Counted from the first letter of the stretch, positions 1 through 8,279 are shown. The stretch: 50,029 nucleotides of DNA from an uncultured Bacteroidia bacterium (GCA_902783365.1 CACZQL010000054.1:1-50029), one strand, 5' to 3'. Notes: generated by a model not told the origin, from the letters alone. Translations and numbers: made by a program.

Positions 1-321
1 CTGCCAGTTGGTGCGATCCATGGAGAGCGTGTAAGGTCCTTTGTGGGGAAGGAGCTTGAAGATGAGCCTGGCGACAATCGAGAGGTCAAGGTCGTAGTCC
101 GCCATGAAACGCTGGATGCGCCTCATGCTCGACAAGGCATCCGCCTTCCCACCGAAGGCCGTGGCGAGCTTGGCGAAATTGACGGCGCGCAATATGACGA
201 TGGCCTTGAGCATCTTTGAGAGGAATTTTATTCTGGCCAGGTTGATAGTTTTTCCGAAATAGGTGAGCAGTGTGTCAAATAAATCGTTATCTTTGCCCGT
301 TGTCTTGAAATCAGTAACCAT
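1..321 (-). CDS. IS4-family transposase, N-terminal part (cut by window edge)
   Basis: The reverse strand encodes 107 residues from ATG at 321 and runs off the window start, so only the N-terminal third is present. The reading frame is open throughout. The protein has the small helical N-terminal region of Bacteroidota IS4 transposases (RRIQRFMADYDLDL) and ends in LSMDRTNWQ, where the Asp is the expected first residue of the DDE catalytic triad. The rest of the triad lies outside the window. It would cut and paste its own element. It points away from the polysaccharide locus, so the element ends between the gene start and about 400. The family call rests on the DRTNW motif and general resemblance. 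Confidence 0.8.
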   Translation of the reverse strand, partial: MVTDFKTTGKDNDLFDTLLTYFGKTINLARIKFLSKMLKAIVILRAVNFAKLATAFGGKADALSSMRRIQRFMADYDLDLSIVARLIFKLLPHKGPYTLSMDRTNWQ

Positions 322-366
322 AGAAAACGTCGTAAACTTTCTTCAAAGTTACTGATTTTCAAGACA
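301..366. repeat. Inverted repeat bracketing the transposase start codon
   Basis: Bases 301-318 (codons 2-7 of the transposase) are repeated as the reverse complement at 348-366, with one extra T. In the transposase mRNA this gives a stem of about 18 pairs whose 29-base loop holds the start codon and any ribosome binding site. It may be the IS end, a translational control hairpin that protects against read-through transcription, or both. Confidence 0.65.
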
Positions 367-444
367 ATAAACAAGTACTTTAACATATTATTTTGAATAT
401 TTATAACAATATTTATTCATCTTTAAAAATTGTCATGTACTAAA

Positions 445-1290
445 ATGAGACAGGCTATTCTAATTACAGCTTACAAAGACCTGCCAATGCTGCAACGGTT
501 GGTTGATTATTTCGATGAGGATTTTGAGATTTTCATTCATCTTGACAGACGATGCCGTGAGGATTATACCTTCCTGTTACAGTGTAAGTTCGCCCATTTA
601 TACCGGAAATACCCCATTGAATGGGGTGACTATCGGCACTTACAGGCCATCGTCATGATGATGAAAGAAGCCTACCATTATGAAGATTTGGAATATTTTC
701 ATCTCCTCACTGGTAGCGACTATCCCACAATGCCACTCAGACGGTTTAAGGTGTTTTGCGAAGAACACCGCAACGACAACTACCTGGAGAACTTCCCATT
801 GCCACATGCGGACTGGGGAGCAGAAGGCGGACTCAATCGAATAAACTACTGGTGGTTGCGCCCCAATAGCACACGGTCAAAAGGAGCCTGGCTAACCCGT
901 AAAATTGTTAATCTCCAACGTCGTTTGGGAATAGAACGCAACTTCAAATACTTTGAAGGCAAACTTTATGGCGGCGGTACCTATTGGAGTCTTTCTCGTA
1001 AAGCTGTCGGAATAGCGCTTGATTACCTTCGCAGTCATCCCAGTTATTTGCGCCGTTTCCGTCATACAAGTATTGCTGAAGAGATATGCCTGCCCACCAT
1101 TTGGTGCAACAGCATCATTCCTCTCGTCAACGATTATAAACGATATATTGACTGGGGTCTCGATGGTGCCAATCCGCAAGTTCTTACAGAGAAAGACTAC
1201 GACAAAATAATCAGTTCCGGGGCGCTATTTGCCAGAAAGATGGAGTCGGGTATTTCCGATCACCTCATTGATACTCTTTGCATCCAATGA
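445..1290 (+). CDS. Core-2/I-branching GT14-like glycosyltransferase
   Basis: This 281-residue protein resembles the bacterial branch of the GT14 (core-2/I-branching beta-1,6-GlcNAc transferase) family. It opens with QAILITAYKD, has IHLDRR near 31-36, HLLTGSDYP at 86-94 (the family's hLxSGxDyP signature) and an IAEEICLPT motif near the C-terminus in the place of the catalytic acidic residue. A TTG at 430 is possible, but ATG at 445 gives the usual family N-terminus. It is the first gene of the polysaccharide locus and overlaps the next gene by four bases (ATGA). It probably adds a sugar branch to the surface glycan; donor and acceptor cannot be told. Confidence 0.82.
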   Translation: MRQAILITAYKDLPMLQRLVDYFDEDFEIFIHLDRRCREDYTFLLQCKFAHLYRKYPIEWGDYRHLQAIVMMMKEAYHYEDLEYFHLLTGSDYPTMPLRRFKVFCEEHRNDNYLENFPLPHADWGAEGGLNRINYWWLRPNSTRSKGAWLTRKIVNLQRRLGIERNFKYFEGKLYGGGTYWSLSRKAVGIALDYLRSHPSYLRRFRHTSIAEEICLPTIWCNSIIPLVNDYKRYIDWGLDGANPQVLTEKDYDKIISSGALFARKMESGISDHLIDTLCIQ

Positions 1291-2129
1291 CGAAGCAAGT
1301 TGTAATTGTAGTGCCCATAATAACCGTCACCATTGAGGGTGATGAGTTGACTTCATTACAGCAATGCTTGAAGATGCTGAATCAACACGATATCTACTAT
1401 CTTTGCAGTGATGAATTGGATACCTCATTCTACGAAAGCCTGAATAATAAATACGATGTTGCTTTTTATAAAACGACATTTAGAAAAGGTTGTTTTTCGA
1501 GTGTTGGTGCCTACAACAGGCTTTGCTTTTCTCCTAAACTTTACCGAGCATTCTCAAATTACGAATACATGCTTATCTACCAACTGGATGCATATGTTTT
1601 CGAGGATAGACTCGATTATTGGTGTAATTTAGGATACGATTATATTGGTGGCCCCTGGCTGTGTTCTTGGAGTAACGAGGTGGAAAATCTCGACCATTGG
1701 GAGGTGGGCAATGGCGGATTCAGCCTTCGGAGGATAGGTTCTTTTATCAATATACTGACAGATAAAAAAGTTTTAAACAAACCTCTGAAAAGTTATAAGC
1801 GTCTTTGCCATGAAAACCAGCAACGCCTGAAACACAAACCTTACTTGAGGTTATGGTACCTCTTTCGCGCGGTATGTGGCTATCACAATACCCTAGACTA
1901 TTTTATAAAGCGAAATGGACAAGAAGACAAAGCTTATGCACAATGTCAATATAAAGGTCTACTTCGCCTTCCGACAGCTAGCGAAGCATTATCATTCAGT
2001 TTTGATATGCGCCCAGCCACCTGTTACAAGATGGCCGGAGAACATCTTCCAATGGGCTGCCATATGTGGTATAAATATGATAACGAGAAATTCTGGTATC
2101 CAATAATATACAAAACACAAAAGCATTGA
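1287..2129 (+). CDS. DUF5672 family protein, putative glycosyltransferase
   Basis: A 280-residue protein with the conserved features of DUF5672: IYQLDAYVFEDRLDYW, then GYDYIGGPW and VGNGGFSLR. The LDAYVF stretch is a plausible DxD-like nucleotide-sugar site. DUF5672 proteins are commonly found in polysaccharide loci and are treated as GT-A-like transferases, but I know of no characterised function. The ATG at 1287 overlaps the stop of the GT14-like gene (ATGA), so the two are probably translationally coupled. An upstream in-frame TTG at 1278 is less likely. Confidence 0.78.
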   Translation: MTKQVVIVVPIITVTIEGDELTSLQQCLKMLNQHDIYYLCSDELDTSFYESLNNKYDVAFYKTTFRKGCFSSVGAYNRLCFSPKLYRAFSNYEYMLIYQLDAYVFEDRLDYWCNLGYDYIGGPWLCSWSNEVENLDHWEVGNGGFSLRRIGSFINILTDKKVLNKPLKSYKRLCHENQQRLKHKPYLRLWYLFRAVCGYHNTLDYFIKRNGQEDKAYAQCQYKGLLRLPTASEALSFSFDMRPATCYKMAGEHLPMGCHMWYKYDNEKFWYPIIYKTQKH

Positions 2130-2130
2130 T

Positions 2131-3243
2131 ATGGTTGATAACAATACTATTACTGTTACTTCGCCTTTGATGCCCGACTTTGATGAATTCGTCAAGGAAT
2201 TGAAACAAATTTGGGTTAGCAAATGGATTACCAACAATGGCGACTTCCATAAAAAACTTGAAACAGCTCTTGCAGAGTATCTTAAAGTACCATACTTAAG
2301 CCTTTTTACCAATGGGACCATTCCTCTTTTAATAGCTTTGCAAGTACTTAAAATCAAAGGAGAAGTTATAACAACACCGTATAGTTTTGTTGCTACCACT
2401 CACAGTATATGGTGGAATGGCTGTGATCCCGTTTTTGTCGATATTGACCCTGCTACTGGAAATATCGACCCTCAAAAAATTGAAGCTGCTATCACACCTC
2501 GGACTACGGCTATTATGCCAGTGCATGTTTATGGAATACCTTGCAACATTATGGCGATAAAAGAAATTGCAGATCGTCACGGATTAAAAGTTATATACGA
2601 TGCTGCTCATGCTTTTGGAGTAGAACTGAAAGGGGAGAGTATTTTAACTGCCGGAAATCTATCAACCATTAGCTTCCATGCAACAAAAGTTTACAACACC
2701 ATTGAGGGTGGCGCTATTATAATGCGCGATGCTGAGATGAAAAAAGAAATCGACTTTCTAAAAAATTTCGGTTTTGCTGACGAAGTAACTATCGTTGGTC
2801 CTGGAATTAATGGCAAACTTGACGAAATACGTGCCGCATATGGGCTATTGAATCTCAATCATGTTAATGTTGCGATTGAAACTCGACATAAGATAGCCGA
2901 TGCTTATAGAAAAGCTCTAAAGCCGATTGAAGGGATTACATTTTTCGAAGACATTCCCGATGTAAAGCATAACTATGGTTATTTCCCAATTTTGGTCGAT
3001 AGGGAAAACTACGGTATTTCTAGAGACGAACTTTATCTCAAAATGCGAAGACAAAACATTTTAGGAAGACGATATTTTTACCCTCTCATAAATACCATCG
3101 GCACCTATCGACACCATCCTTCTGCTGCGAGGGAGAACCTTCCAAATGCCTATCAAATGTCGGAAAGCATATTATGCTTGCCCATACACCAAGACATGAG
3201 CGATTTAGACTTTCAAAGAGTAATTGATTGTATTATAAAATGA
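2131..3243 (+). CDS. DegT/DnrJ/EryC1 sugar aminotransferase
   Basis: A 370-residue PLP-dependent aminotransferase of the DegT/DnrJ/EryC1/StrS family. The Schiff-base lysine is K186 in SFHATKVYNTIEGG, the PLP-ring aspartate is D157 in IYDAAHAFG, and TTPYSFVATTHS at 81-92 is the usual phosphate-side segment. Length is normal. The family turns a nucleotide-bound keto-sugar into an amino-sugar (VioA-, FdtB-, WecE- or ArnB-like); which isomer cannot be read here. It starts two bases after the preceding stop, and its stop overlaps the ATG of an acyltransferase, so the pair probably makes one N-acylated amino-deoxysugar. No dehydratase supplying the keto-sugar is in the window. Confidence 0.93.
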   Translation: MVDNNTITVTSPLMPDFDEFVKELKQIWVSKWITNNGDFHKKLETALAEYLKVPYLSLFTNGTIPLLIALQVLKIKGEVITTPYSFVATTHSIWWNGCDPVFVDIDPATGNIDPQKIEAAITPRTTAIMPVHVYGIPCNIMAIKEIADRHGLKVIYDAAHAFGVELKGESILTAGNLSTISFHATKVYNTIEGGAIIMRDAEMKKEIDFLKNFGFADEVTIVGPGINGKLDEIRAAYGLLNLNHVNVAIETRHKIADAYRKALKPIEGITFFEDIPDVKHNYGYFPILVDRENYGISRDELYLKMRRQNILGRRYFYPLINTIGTYRHHPSAARENLPNAYQMSESILCLPIHQDMSDLDFQRVIDCIIK

Positions 3244-3791
3244 TAGATAATAATTCTTTTTATTCACAAAAAGAACTTGAAACAATTGGGTTCAGTTCAA
3301 TTGGGGAAGGTTGTTTAATTAGCCGGAATGCCAAATTTTATACTCCTTCCACTATCTCATTAGGGAATTGTGTTCGAATTGATGATTTTTGCATTCTTTC
3401 TGGAAACATTGAGTGTGGAAATGATATTCACATCTCCGCTTATGTGGTCCTATATGGAGCAGAAAGAATAATATTGGAAGACAATACGGGTATTTCAGCT
3501 CGAACTACAATATATTCCACAATGGACGATTTTAGTGGAGATTTTCTCATTGGTCCAATGTCCTCAGAAGGGACACGGCACGTAACCGGAGGGCCTGTGC
3601 TTCTAAGAAGGTATTCACAAATTGGAGCTCATTGCGTCGTGTTTCCAAATATTACCATTGGAACAGGTTCAATTGTGGGTGCCTGTTCTCTTGTGAAACA
3701 TTCTTTGGATGAATGGGGAATATATGCGGGATGTCCTGCTCACTTTATGAAAAACCGCAAAAAAGGACTACTTGCCCTAATCAACAAATAA
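3240..3791 (+). CDS. Left-handed beta-helix (hexapeptide) acyltransferase
   Basis: A 183-residue hexapeptide-repeat protein. Imperfect [LIV]-G-x4 turns run through most of the chain (ISLGNCVRIDD, IGAHCVVFPNITIGTGSIVGA). The start chosen is ATG 3240, overlapping the aminotransferase stop as ATGA; the in-frame TTG at 3228 would overlap further for no gain. Because it is coupled to a sugar aminotransferase, the likely job is N-acylation of that amino-sugar with acetyl-CoA or another acyl-CoA. O-acetylation of the polymer is the alternative. It is not the PglD/NeuD type, as it lacks their N-terminal Rossmann domain. Confidence 0.85.
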   Translation: MIDNNSFYSQKELETIGFSSIGEGCLISRNAKFYTPSTISLGNCVRIDDFCILSGNIECGNDIHISAYVVLYGAERIILEDNTGISARTTIYSTMDDFSGDFLIGPMSSEGTRHVTGGPVLLRRYSQIGAHCVVFPNITIGTGSIVGACSLVKHSLDEWGIYAGCPAHFMKNRKKGLLALINK

Positions 3792-3800
3792 TAGTCTCTA

Positions 3801-4793
3801 GTGGCTGCACCTATTTATATTCCAACTCTCTGCCGGCACGAACACCTTATTCGCTGCATAGAAAGCCTAAAAGCCTGTTCTATGGCAGACTTAACAGATG
3901 TATATATTGCCCTTGATTATCCTCTATCCGAAGATCATCGTCTAGGTTGGGGAAAAATAAACAGTTATCTTGATATTCTCCAACATGACAACCCTTTTAA
4001 AAAACTCTGTATTATTAAAAGGGACCACAATCTAGGTGCTTTTAAAAACGATATCAAGACCCTTGAAGAGTATATTATTCCCTTTTATGATCGATGGATT
4101 TTCTCGGAAGATGACAATGAATTTTCTCCAAACTTTTTAGAATATATGAACTGTTGTTTGGATCATTTCGATGTCGACAAAAAGGCACTTGCCGTTTGTG
4201 GTTATAACTGGCCCCAATATAGCATTAAATCCAATGGGAATAATTGGTATCGGCAGGATGTGTTTTTTTCAGCATGGGGTTTGGGGATGTGGAAAGATCG
4301 TTGGATAGAATGCCATCAAAAACTGCGTAGTGAAAACTACTTTAAAAAACAATTAGAAAGCCCTCAATCGCTATGGCGAATTTGGCGAACAGGATCTCAC
4401 AATACCCATCTTTTTTTAAACTATACAATGACGGACCGATACATTTATCATGTTTACGATGAACTATGGGCGGCTTTCATGCATTTGGAAAATAGATATG
4501 TAATCATGCCAATTATATCCAAAGTAAAAAACTACGGACATGATGGCAGTGGCTTACACTGCGATAGGATTTCATCATACATAAATGTATTCCTTGATAA
4601 CGAAAAGCACTTTTCGTTGCAAGGGAAAGATCTTTATTTTCGTCATAATCGCAGAGCAATAGTTAATAAGAATTATGGATTGCGACAAGTGCCCAAATGG
4701 TTATGGCAACGCTATACTGGCCGTTGGGTAAACCCGTTCCTTGAGGAATGGAAAGAAGACTATACCATCAATGTCAATGGCGAGCGTTTGTAG
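3801..4793 (+). CDS. Glycosyltransferase, GT-A fold (GT2/GT13-like)
   Basis: A 330-residue protein opening with PIYIPTLCRHEHLIRCIESL, a GT-A-like nucleotide-binding beginning. It carries FSEDDNEFSPNFLEYM at 102-117, where EDD is the expected metal and nucleotide-sugar motif. The pattern resembles family 2 proteins distantly related to GT13. The only possible start is GTG at 3801, because an in-frame stop lies directly upstream. The C-terminal part overlaps the next gene. Substrate unknown. Confidence 0.78.
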   Translation: MAAPIYIPTLCRHEHLIRCIESLKACSMADLTDVYIALDYPLSEDHRLGWGKINSYLDILQHDNPFKKLCIIKRDHNLGAFKNDIKTLEEYIIPFYDRWIFSEDDNEFSPNFLEYMNCCLDHFDVDKKALAVCGYNWPQYSIKSNGNNWYRQDVFFSAWGLGMWKDRWIECHQKLRSENYFKKQLESPQSLWRIWRTGSHNTHLFLNYTMTDRYIYHVYDELWAAFMHLENRYVIMPIISKVKNYGHDGSGLHCDRISSYINVFLDNEKHFSLQGKDLYFRHNRRAIVNKNYGLRQVPKWLWQRYTGRWVNPFLEEWKEDYTINVNGERL

Positions 4794-5676
4794 TTTTTCC
4801 TTCATTTTGCCCGTCTATAATGTAGAACCGTGGCTCAACGATTGTCTGAAAAGTCTGTGTTGTCAGGATTTCGATGGCTTTGAGGTAATTTGCGTCAACG
4901 ACGGCTCCACAGACAGCAGTCGAGATATTCTCTCGGAATGGGAGAATTGCTTTCCGCAGATGAGAGTGATAGACCGAGAGAACGGCGGCCTTAGCGCGGC
5001 GCGTAACACGGGATTAAAAGCTGCCCAAGGTGATTACGTGGTTTTTGTGGATAGTGATGACTGGGTGGAACCAACCATGCTGAGCCGATTGGCAGCCATA
5101 ACTGATGATGTTGACATGGTGTGCTTTGCCTGCCGCAGGACCGACAATGAATCCTGTGACACACTAGCAACGGAACAAAGTGATGGCTGGAGCTACTATA
5201 ACCGTCATGCCCTTGAAGCCAGAATTGTGCCTTTTGTATGCGTTTGGCAACGATGCTATCGCCGAGAGTTTCTGATAAAAAATGGCTTGTCGTTCAGGGA
5301 AGGCATTCTGCATGAGGACAATGAGTTTACCCCTCGTGCCTGTCTAAAAGCTCGGTCGGTCAGGGCGATTCCTGATGTGCTCTATAACTACCGGGTGCGT
5401 CCGGGCAGCATCATGACTACTCGTGGATTGCGTAGCAAAGAGAGTTTGGTGTTGATTGGGAATGAATTGTCGGAGTTGTTCGCCAACGAGACGGGCATTG
5501 ACAAAACAACGGTATATCGAGCATTGACGCAATGTTATCAAATGGCTTTTCTTGACAACAACCAAGAGGAAGACAGGCGTTTGCGGCAGATTGTTGATTG
5601 GAAATCGTATCGGAGGGTGAGCCGTACAAAGTTGCGCCATAGAGTGAATTATTTGAGGAATAGGCTATTTTGTTAA
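4771..5676 (+). CDS. Family 2 glycosyltransferase
   Basis: A textbook GT2 of about 301 residues: FSFILPVYNVEPWLNDCLKSL at the start, then VNDGSTDSS, ENGGLSAARNTGL and VDSDDWVEP, where DSDD is the metal-binding DxD. ATGs at 4771 and 4777 are equally possible, both inside the end of the previous gene. The C-terminus contains YRRVSRTKLRH, which recurs in the decayed fragment at 7387-7554. The hipBA module follows directly, and the stop codon abuts an inverted repeat likely to be its operator. The transferred sugar is unknown. Confidence 0.9.
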   Translation: MSMASVCSFSFILPVYNVEPWLNDCLKSLCCQDFDGFEVICVNDGSTDSSRDILSEWENCFPQMRVIDRENGGLSAARNTGLKAAQGDYVVFVDSDDWVEPTMLSRLAAITDDVDMVCFACRRTDNESCDTLATEQSDGWSYYNRHALEARIVPFVCVWQRCYRREFLIKNGLSFREGILHEDNEFTPRACLKARSVRAIPDVLYNYRVRPGSIMTTRGLRSKESLVLIGNELSELFANETGIDKTTVYRALTQCYQMAFLDNNQEEDRRLRQIVDWKSYRRVSRTKLRHRVNYLRNRLFC

Positions 5677-5749
5677 TAAGCGATATTATATTATATTTTA
5701 TGGTATGATTTTTGATTTAAGGGATAAATTATAATCGCTTATATACCAT
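5676..5749 (+). promoter_or_regulatory. Nested inverted repeats in front of hipB, candidate operator
   Basis: ATAAGCGAT at 5676-5684 is matched by ATCGCTTAT at 5734-5742, and inside the same stretch ATGGTAT at 5700-5706 is matched by ATACCAT at 5743-5749, which includes the hipB start codon. The stretch between the genes is otherwise almost pure A+T. HipB proteins bind inverted repeats in front of their own operon, so this is a reasonable operator candidate. I do not see a clean -7/-33 promoter pair. Confidence 0.45.
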
Positions 5750-6056
5750 GAATAATATTTATGCTTTGTCAAATGCCGAATTGGTGAGAATGCTCGGAAG
5801 GCGTTTTAAAGCTTATCGTATAAAGTGCTGTTTGACTCAAAGTGAGATGTCGGAACAGTCAGGGGTTAGTGTGCCTACCATACGCAGTTTTGAAAATGGA
5901 AGACTGGCTAATATCTCCTTGCAAGTTTTGATGGCTCTGATGAGAGCAGTTGGACAATTGGAGCAAATAGATGGTATTCTCCCTGAGATTCCCGTAAACC
6001 CCAAAGATGTTTTCGAGGGGAAACGACAACCCCAACGTGTGCGTCATGGAAACTAA
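5748..6056 (+). CDS. hipB: HipB-like XRE/Cro family antitoxin-regulator
   Basis: A 102-residue protein with one Cro/C1-type helix-turn-helix at about 28-52 (LTQSEMSEQSGVSVPTIRSF), followed by a short helical region. HipB proteins repress their operon and neutralise HipA. The gene overlaps the HipA-like kinase gene by 11 bases, the usual antitoxin-first order. It sits inside a polysaccharide locus with which it shares no function, so it is probably an insertion. The gene symbol rests on the pairing and fold. Confidence 0.85.
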   Translation: MNNIYALSNAELVRMLGRRFKAYRIKCCLTQSEMSEQSGVSVPTIRSFENGRLANISLQVLMALMRAVGQLEQIDGILPEIPVNPKDVFEGKRQPQRVRHGN

Positions 6057-7287
6057 GGCGATAGCGATAAGGCTTTGGGGGGAGGTGCTGGGTTACCTTT
6101 CTTGGGATGAACACAAACGTTGTTCCTTGTTTGTCTTCGAGGATAGTTTTCTCAAAACAAACTGGGATGTGGCTCCTTTGTATTGTTCTATTCATTCCCC
6201 ATCTGCATTGTTGCCTCGTCGAGGGATTGTGGAGAAACTCTATGCTGGACTGCCTCCTTTCGTTGCGGACTCGTTGCCTGATCGTTGGGGCAATCGCGTG
6301 TTTGATGCATGGGCCAAACGGAATGGCATTGTATCGAGGAATCTTACCGCTCTTGATAGGCTTTCTTTCATCGGCAAACGAGGTATGGGTGCCTTGGAAT
6401 TCGAACCGGCGCAATTGTTGACTGGGGAAGAAATGCCGATACCTGTAGCAGAGCTTTATCATCTTGCCATGGCTATTCAAGAGGAGAGACAAGATGTTTG
6501 GCTCAAAGGTGAAGGCAATATCTTTTTGGAGGATTTGTACAGAGTGGGTACTTCTGTCGGTGGAAAGCGGGCAAAAGCGGTTATTGCGATGAACAAAGAT
6601 AGGGTAATAAGGTCGGGACAAGCTGAACTGCCAGCCGATTACATCCATTACATTTTGAAGTTTAACGATGATAAGGTTTTTCCCTTCTCAGAGGTTGAAT
6701 ATGCTTATTATTTGATGGCATGTTCTGCTGGAATTACCATGATGCCAAGTAGTCTAATGACCATAGAGGGTAAGTCCCATTTCCTCACAGAACGATTCGA
6801 TCGACCGAAAGGAGAGAAATTACACGTGCTTACGTTGGCAGCAATGGATCCAGATGCGGACTCGTATGAGGATTTGTTTTCCGTTTGCCGAAGGTTGCGT
6901 TTGCCTGAAAACCAACAGAGAGAGCTGTTCAGAAGGATGATTTTTAATGTGCTGGGCTGTAATGTTGATGATCATAGTAAGAATTTCTCTTTCGTGATGG
7001 ATAAGCAAGGTAAATGGAGTTTGGCTCCCGCATACGATATGCTTTTTACTTTTGATTTGGATGGACCCAAATATGTTAATAGACATTCGCTCTCTGTAGG
7101 CATAAAGACGGATGGTATTACCATTGACGATCTGAAAGCGTTTGCGATAGAGAATGATATTGGTCATGCCGATACTATTATTGATGAGGTTAAAACGGCT
7201 CTCTCAAAATGGAATACATTTTCTTTTGATGCGGGTGTCCCAAAACAATGGAGTGAAAGAATTGCAGTTGAGTTGCTGGGACACTGA
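6046..7287 (+). CDS. hipA: HipA-family serine/threonine kinase toxin
   Basis: A 413-residue HipA-type kinase of normal length. The N-terminal part opens with IAIRLWGEVLGYLSWDE (HipA N1 domain). VGTSVGGKRAKAVI at 168-181 matches the HipA loop that holds the autophosphorylated serine. NVDDHSKNFSF at 306-316 and LAPAYDM at 327-333 are the catalytic Asp/Asn and the metal-binding Asp. All key residues are present, so the kinase looks active. Characterised members phosphorylate glutamyl- or tryptophanyl-tRNA synthetase and cause growth arrest; the target here is unknown. ATG 6046 inside the end of hipB is chosen over 6007 because the family domain starts there. Confidence 0.92.
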   Translation: METKAIAIRLWGEVLGYLSWDEHKRCSLFVFEDSFLKTNWDVAPLYCSIHSPSALLPRRGIVEKLYAGLPPFVADSLPDRWGNRVFDAWAKRNGIVSRNLTALDRLSFIGKRGMGALEFEPAQLLTGEEMPIPVAELYHLAMAIQEERQDVWLKGEGNIFLEDLYRVGTSVGGKRAKAVIAMNKDRVIRSGQAELPADYIHYILKFNDDKVFPFSEVEYAYYLMACSAGITMMPSSLMTIEGKSHFLTERFDRPKGEKLHVLTLAAMDPDADSYEDLFSVCRRLRLPENQQRELFRRMIFNVLGCNVDDHSKNFSFVMDKQGKWSLAPAYDMLFTFDLDGPKYVNRHSLSVGIKTDGITIDDLKAFAIENDIGHADTIIDEVKTALSKWNTFSFDAGVPKQWSERIAVELLGH

Positions 7288-7386
7288 TTCTATGATGTTT
7301 TTTAGTCTATGCCGAATCGGTAATTTTTTACTTGGCAACTAACGCGAGGGTTCGGATAGCATTATTAGACAAAAGCTGATTAGTGT

Positions 7387-7554
7387 GTAGTTTATCAATC
7401 TTTGACGTAGTGTTATCAACTACCGCTTTTTGAGAAGTATCGTGCCGAAAACCATCATTTGCAGCAAATGGCTGATAGGAGTGCTTGTCGAAGAGTGAGC
7501 CGAACAAAGTTGCGGCATAAATGGAATTATTGGAGAAATAAAATGGGATTATAG
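7387..7554 (+). pseudogene. Decayed 3' end of a GT2 glycosyltransferase gene
   Basis: The 296 bases between hipA and licD hold no intact gene but read, in one frame, VVYQSLT, an in-frame TAG at 7408-7410, CYQLPLFEKY and finally CRRVSRTKLRHKWNYWRNK before a stop at 7552-7554. The intact GT2 at 4771-5676 has VYRALTQCYQMAF and YRRVSRTKLRHRVNYLRN at the same places and ends likewise. The stop replaces the Gln of TQCYQ. Similarity may extend back to 7342 (TRGF) with an internal deletion and more stops. This is a remnant of a second, related GT2 gene. Confidence 0.75.
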
Positions 7555-7583
7555 TTTAATCATTGTTTAAGTTATTAATTGCG

Positions 7584-8240
7584 ATGAAAGAAAGAACTAT
7601 TATTATTAATAATGCTCCTTTCACCTACATGGATGAAGCAGGTGATAAGTATGTTTTTAATTCCATGACTCATGATGATATGGCAGCTATATTGGCTTTG
7701 TCAACAGGTCTTTTAAAAGATTGTGGAATAGAGCATTTTTTGGCATTTGGAACATTACTGGGTTCGGTTAGGGAAGGGAATTTTATCAAAGGTGATGATG
7801 ATGTTGACATTATTGTTGCAGATGAGGGGAGGTTATTTAATAGTTTGCCGTATTTGAAAGAACATGGTCTGTATATCAATCGTATTTTTGAAACAGAATT
7901 ATACACGTTTCATACAGAAGGTAGAAAAGGACATATCGATATGTATATTTTGAGGCCGATTGATCGTTGGGTTTACAGGAATTGGTGTGTGAGTATTAGA
8001 GGCCATTATGCCCCAAAACGTCTTTTCCAAGGAACTGATACGACTTCATACACTATTGGTGGCAAATGCTATCCGTGTCCAATTAATCCTGAAAAATTAT
8101 TGCAATGGTGGTATGGAAAAACGTGGAGAATACCTCAGTCCAGGAAAGCGACAGAAGATGTCCTGCTTCGTCGGCTTGAAGTGTTTCCGTCAATGGTTTT
8201 GAGGAAAGTGAAACGAAAGCTTAAGTTGAATAAGGGTTAG
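7584..8240 (+). CDS. LicD-family phosphotransferase
   Basis: A 218-residue LicD-type protein. FGTLLGSVREGNFIKGDDDVDI (in two parts, 55-65 and 66-76) is the family's nucleotidyltransferase-like signature, with the acidic DDDVD cluster coordinating metal. LicD enzymes transfer phosphocholine, or in other cases phosphoribitol or similar groups, onto surface glycans from CDP-activated donors. No choline or ethanolamine activation gene is in the window, so the group transferred is open. Start ATG 7584; the in-frame TTG at 7563 is less likely. A 23-T tract follows its stop. Confidence 0.88.
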   Translation: MKERTIIINNAPFTYMDEAGDKYVFNSMTHDDMAAILALSTGLLKDCGIEHFLAFGTLLGSVREGNFIKGDDDVDIIVADEGRLFNSLPYLKEHGLYINRIFETELYTFHTEGRKGHIDMYILRPIDRWVYRNWCVSIRGHYAPKRLFQGTDTTSYTIGGKCYPCPINPEKLLQWWYGKTWRIPQSRKATEDVLLRRLEVFPSMVLRKVKRKLKLNKG

Positions 8241-8256
8241 TGTATAGTTCTCATAG

Positions 8257-8279
8257 TTTTTTTTTTTTTTTTTTTTTTT
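8257..8279 (+). repeat. Homopolymeric T tract (23 bases)
   Basis: An uninterrupted run of 23 T lies between the licD stop and the ATG of the next glycosyltransferase, 14 bases before that start. Runs this long are prone to slipped-strand change. Position suggests it could alter spacing in the leader or promoter of the GT2 gene, or act as a U-tract for termination, but I see no clear hairpin before it. Assembly length error is also possible. Confidence 0.8.

Noticed and set aside
5908..6648. 246-codon reverse frame opposite hipBA
   Set aside because: No motif, odd composition, and the + frames are a complete hipBA pair.
8257..8279. Calling the T tract a terminator for licD
   Set aside because: No G+C-rich hairpin precedes it; only the T run is visible.
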